A stretch of DNA of 53,619 bases from positions 1 to 53,619 of the forward strand of contig CACYHD010000010.1 in the NCBI GenBank assembly GCA_902774125.1, written 5' to 3'. Of the stretch, positions 52,012 to 53,619 are shown piece after piece. Origin of the DNA: an uncultured Lachnospiraceae bacterium (GTDB lineage: Bacteria; Bacillota; Clostridia; Lachnospirales; Lachnospiraceae). Every line of letters begins with the position of its first letter. Position 1 is the first letter of the stretch. A program made the translations under genes and the position numbers. The notes below the pieces were generated by a model. It was not told the DNA's origin, ran no database searches, and was given only the letters and a program-made list of their open reading frames with translations.

Positions 52012-53028
52012 ATGGCAAGATATAAGCTTGAAGATATATTTGATTTGCAGATGGGCAAGACCCCTTCAAGAAATAATTCAGAATATTGGAACACTTGCGA
52101 TAACAAGTGGATTTCAATTGGTGATCTTACTCAGGCTGGAAAGTACATTACTGATACAAAAGAATATTTATCTGATGTAGCTGTTGAAGAGAGTGGAATA
52201 AAGATTATTCCGGCTAATACAGTTGTTATGAGCTTTAAATTATCGATTGGTAAGACAGCAATTACATCAGAGGATATGTATTCAAACGAGGCTATAATGG
52301 CTTTTCATGATAAACATGTAGTTGACCTTATACCAGAATACATTTATTACATGTTCAAATACAAGGACTGGGATGAGGGGACAAATAAGGCTGTTATGGG
52401 TAAGACCTTGAATAAAGCCACTTTATCAAAGGTTGAGATTGAGGTATGCCCTCTTGAAAAGCAGAAGGAAATTGTTGAATTGCTAGACAAGGTTTCAACA
52501 GTTTTGGATGGAAGAAATGAAGAATTAAAGAAGCTAGATGAACTCATCAAAGCCCGATTTGTCGAGATGTTTGTATGTAAGAATTATCCGAGGGAAGAAT
52601 TGGATGCCCTTTCTCATGGTAAAGGTGAATATGGTGCACAATCTGCTTCTATAGAATATGATCCAAGTAGACCTAGGTATATCAGGATTACGGATATTAA
52701 CGACGATGGATCATTAAACGATGATGTAGTTTGCTCAGCAAATATTAAAGATGATGAGGATTACAAACTAAGCTATGGCGATTTTTGTTTTGCTCGTATG
52801 GGAGCAACGGTTGGCAAGACTTATGCATATAAGAACGGAAATCAGATATTTGCAGGATATTTGATTAGGTATAAGTTGAATCTTGGTAAGATTATTCCAG
52901 AATACTTATATGAATTTACTCGATTGAATGAGTACTGGAACTGGGTACGCTTGAATCAGAGTGGAGCAGCACAGCCAGGAATAAATGCTAAATTTTGTTG
53001 GCATACAAAAGTTCTTTTGAACATGTAA
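52012..53028 (+). pseudogene. hsdS: Second hsdS, 3'-truncated (silent specificity cassette?)
   Basis: The ATG at 52012 is set by analogy with the first hsdS, at the same distance from the repeat. TRD1 (MARYKLEDIFDLQMGKTPSRNN) differs from that of the first gene; the central region (ELKKLDELIKARFVEMF) is shared; TRD2 starts around DALSHGKGEYGAQSAS and matches HsdS up to NQSGAAQPGINA. After about 52990 the sequence is the antisense strand of a glycosyltransferase, so the last part of TRD2 and the C-terminal helices are gone and the ending KFCWHTKVLLNM is accidental. It has no methylase gene in front and may serve as a donor for TRD exchange. Confidence 0.8.
52546..52566 (+). repeat. 21-bp repeat in the hsdS central region, copy 2
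   Basis: Identical to 49406-49426, in the central conserved region of the truncated hsdS. Confidence 0.85.
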
Positions 53029-53537
53029 ACCCATACAAAGCCACCTTTTCTATGATTCCAAATGAAATCACCCTTGTAATACATATTTAAGGCATTCTGG
53101 CTAAACCCGGCTATTTTTTTTGTAAAATGATTATAAATGTCTTCTCCCTTATACACCTTAAAATCAGTGTCTGAATCAGTAAAAATGTCTTTGTCGTATA
53201 CCCACCAAAAACCGAAATTGATGATATCGCAGTGATATTGATTGTATGTTTCAAAACAACGCTCGAAGCAGTTCGGCTCAATCCAATCATCAGGATCCAT
53301 GAAATAAAGAAGTTCTCCTATTGCCTGTTGCATGCCATTGTTCCTGGCACAAGAGAGTCCCTGATTATTGGTGTGAATAACCTGAAAACGTCTGTCTTTT
53401 TGAGCGTATTCATCACATATTTTGCCAGTATTGTCTGTCGCCCCATCATCTACCAGTATTGCTTCCCATTGATTAAATGTTTGGGCAAGTATGGAATCCA
53501 ACCCTCTTCGGATGTATTCAGTTCGGAGGCGATCCAT
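52956..53537 (-). pseudogene. Glycosyltransferase family 2 fragment, both ends abnormal
   Basis: Clear GT2 (GT-A fold) sequence: YIRRGLDSILAQTFNQWEAILVDDGATDNTGKI, NNQGLSCARNNGMQQAIGELLYFMDPDDWI (DxD-type metal site) and a following region with GFWWVYDKD. The opening strand with its VSIIVPVYN motif is missing; the frame starts in a replacement sequence (MDRLRTE). The 3' end breaks off at NLAFIPG, where it meets the truncated hsdS. Such enzymes add sugars to surface polysaccharides. In its present state it is unlikely to be active. Upstream to the window end (53538-53619) only AT-rich sequence with a weak minus-strand -10 is seen. Confidence 0.75.
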
Positions 53538-53619
53538 TCTTTATCTATGTCAAAATTGTTCATTATTAATATCCTGAATTTTTTTAAAATATAGCATGAT
53601 TTTATTATTTTTGCAATTT

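Overview
The window looks like a Gram-positive, low-GC Clostridia chromosome, most likely a Lachnospiraceae member of the Butyrivibrio/Pseudobutyrivibrio/Eubacterium type. The reasons are AGGAGG ribosome sites, some TTG/GTG starts, a clostridial RpoD, large secreted enzymes with Thr/Gln/Pro linkers ending in very basic Fn3-like modules, a glutaminase-dead PurF-like protein and a DUF3737 gene. Almost every promoter I could place is of the extended -10 type (TGnTATAAT) with a poor -35 box. Genus and species cannot be fixed by eye.

Layout. 1-4.9 kb: the 3' part of a giant chitinase gene (three GH18 domains, one CBM5/12), broken by three one-base shifts in A runs. 5-10.3 kb: a secreted CAP-domain protein, a HAD phosphatase, a basic membrane-anchored protein, rpoD and signal peptidase I. 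10.3-11 kb: two long palindromic elements that share a three-way-junction core. 11-13.5 kb: a GNAT acetyltransferase, endonuclease IV and another HAD hydrolase. 13.6-32.4 kb: two GH81 beta-1,3-glucanases and a secreted beta-helix protein of a GH55-like type, separated by a PurF-like gene, an AEC transporter with a divergent LysR regulator, and an MTA/SAH nucleosidase. 32.5-35 kb: an SGNH hydrolase (frameshifted), a radical SAM protein and a Dabb protein. 35-44 kb: two secreted repeat proteins and a split partner-switching module (RsbU/SpoIIE-type phosphatase; STAS antagonist). Each switch gene is preceded by an array of 53-bp palindromic repeats and a duplicated terminator/promoter block. 44-47 kb: CrcB/FluC, a CAT/condensation-fold protein, an FMN-binding protein and a lipoprotein. 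47.3-53.6 kb: a visibly more AT-rich type I restriction-modification locus (hsdM, hsdS, tyrosine recombinase, DUF3800, second truncated hsdS) fused at its end to an antisense glycosyltransferase fragment. hsdR is not in the window.

How it fits together. Chitinases plus beta-1,3-glucanases are the enzymes expected for dismantling fungal or yeast cell walls, or storage and callose glucans. The secreted enzymes share signal peptides, linkers and a polybasic C-terminal module that may hold them on the cell envelope. The strongest candidates for something undescribed are the paired palindromic elements at 10.3-11.0 kb and the duplicated 53-bp arrays controlling the RsbU/RsbV-like pair. The hsdS locus looks like a recombinational and slippage-based phase-variable specificity system. 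No tRNA, rRNA or CRISPR array was seen.
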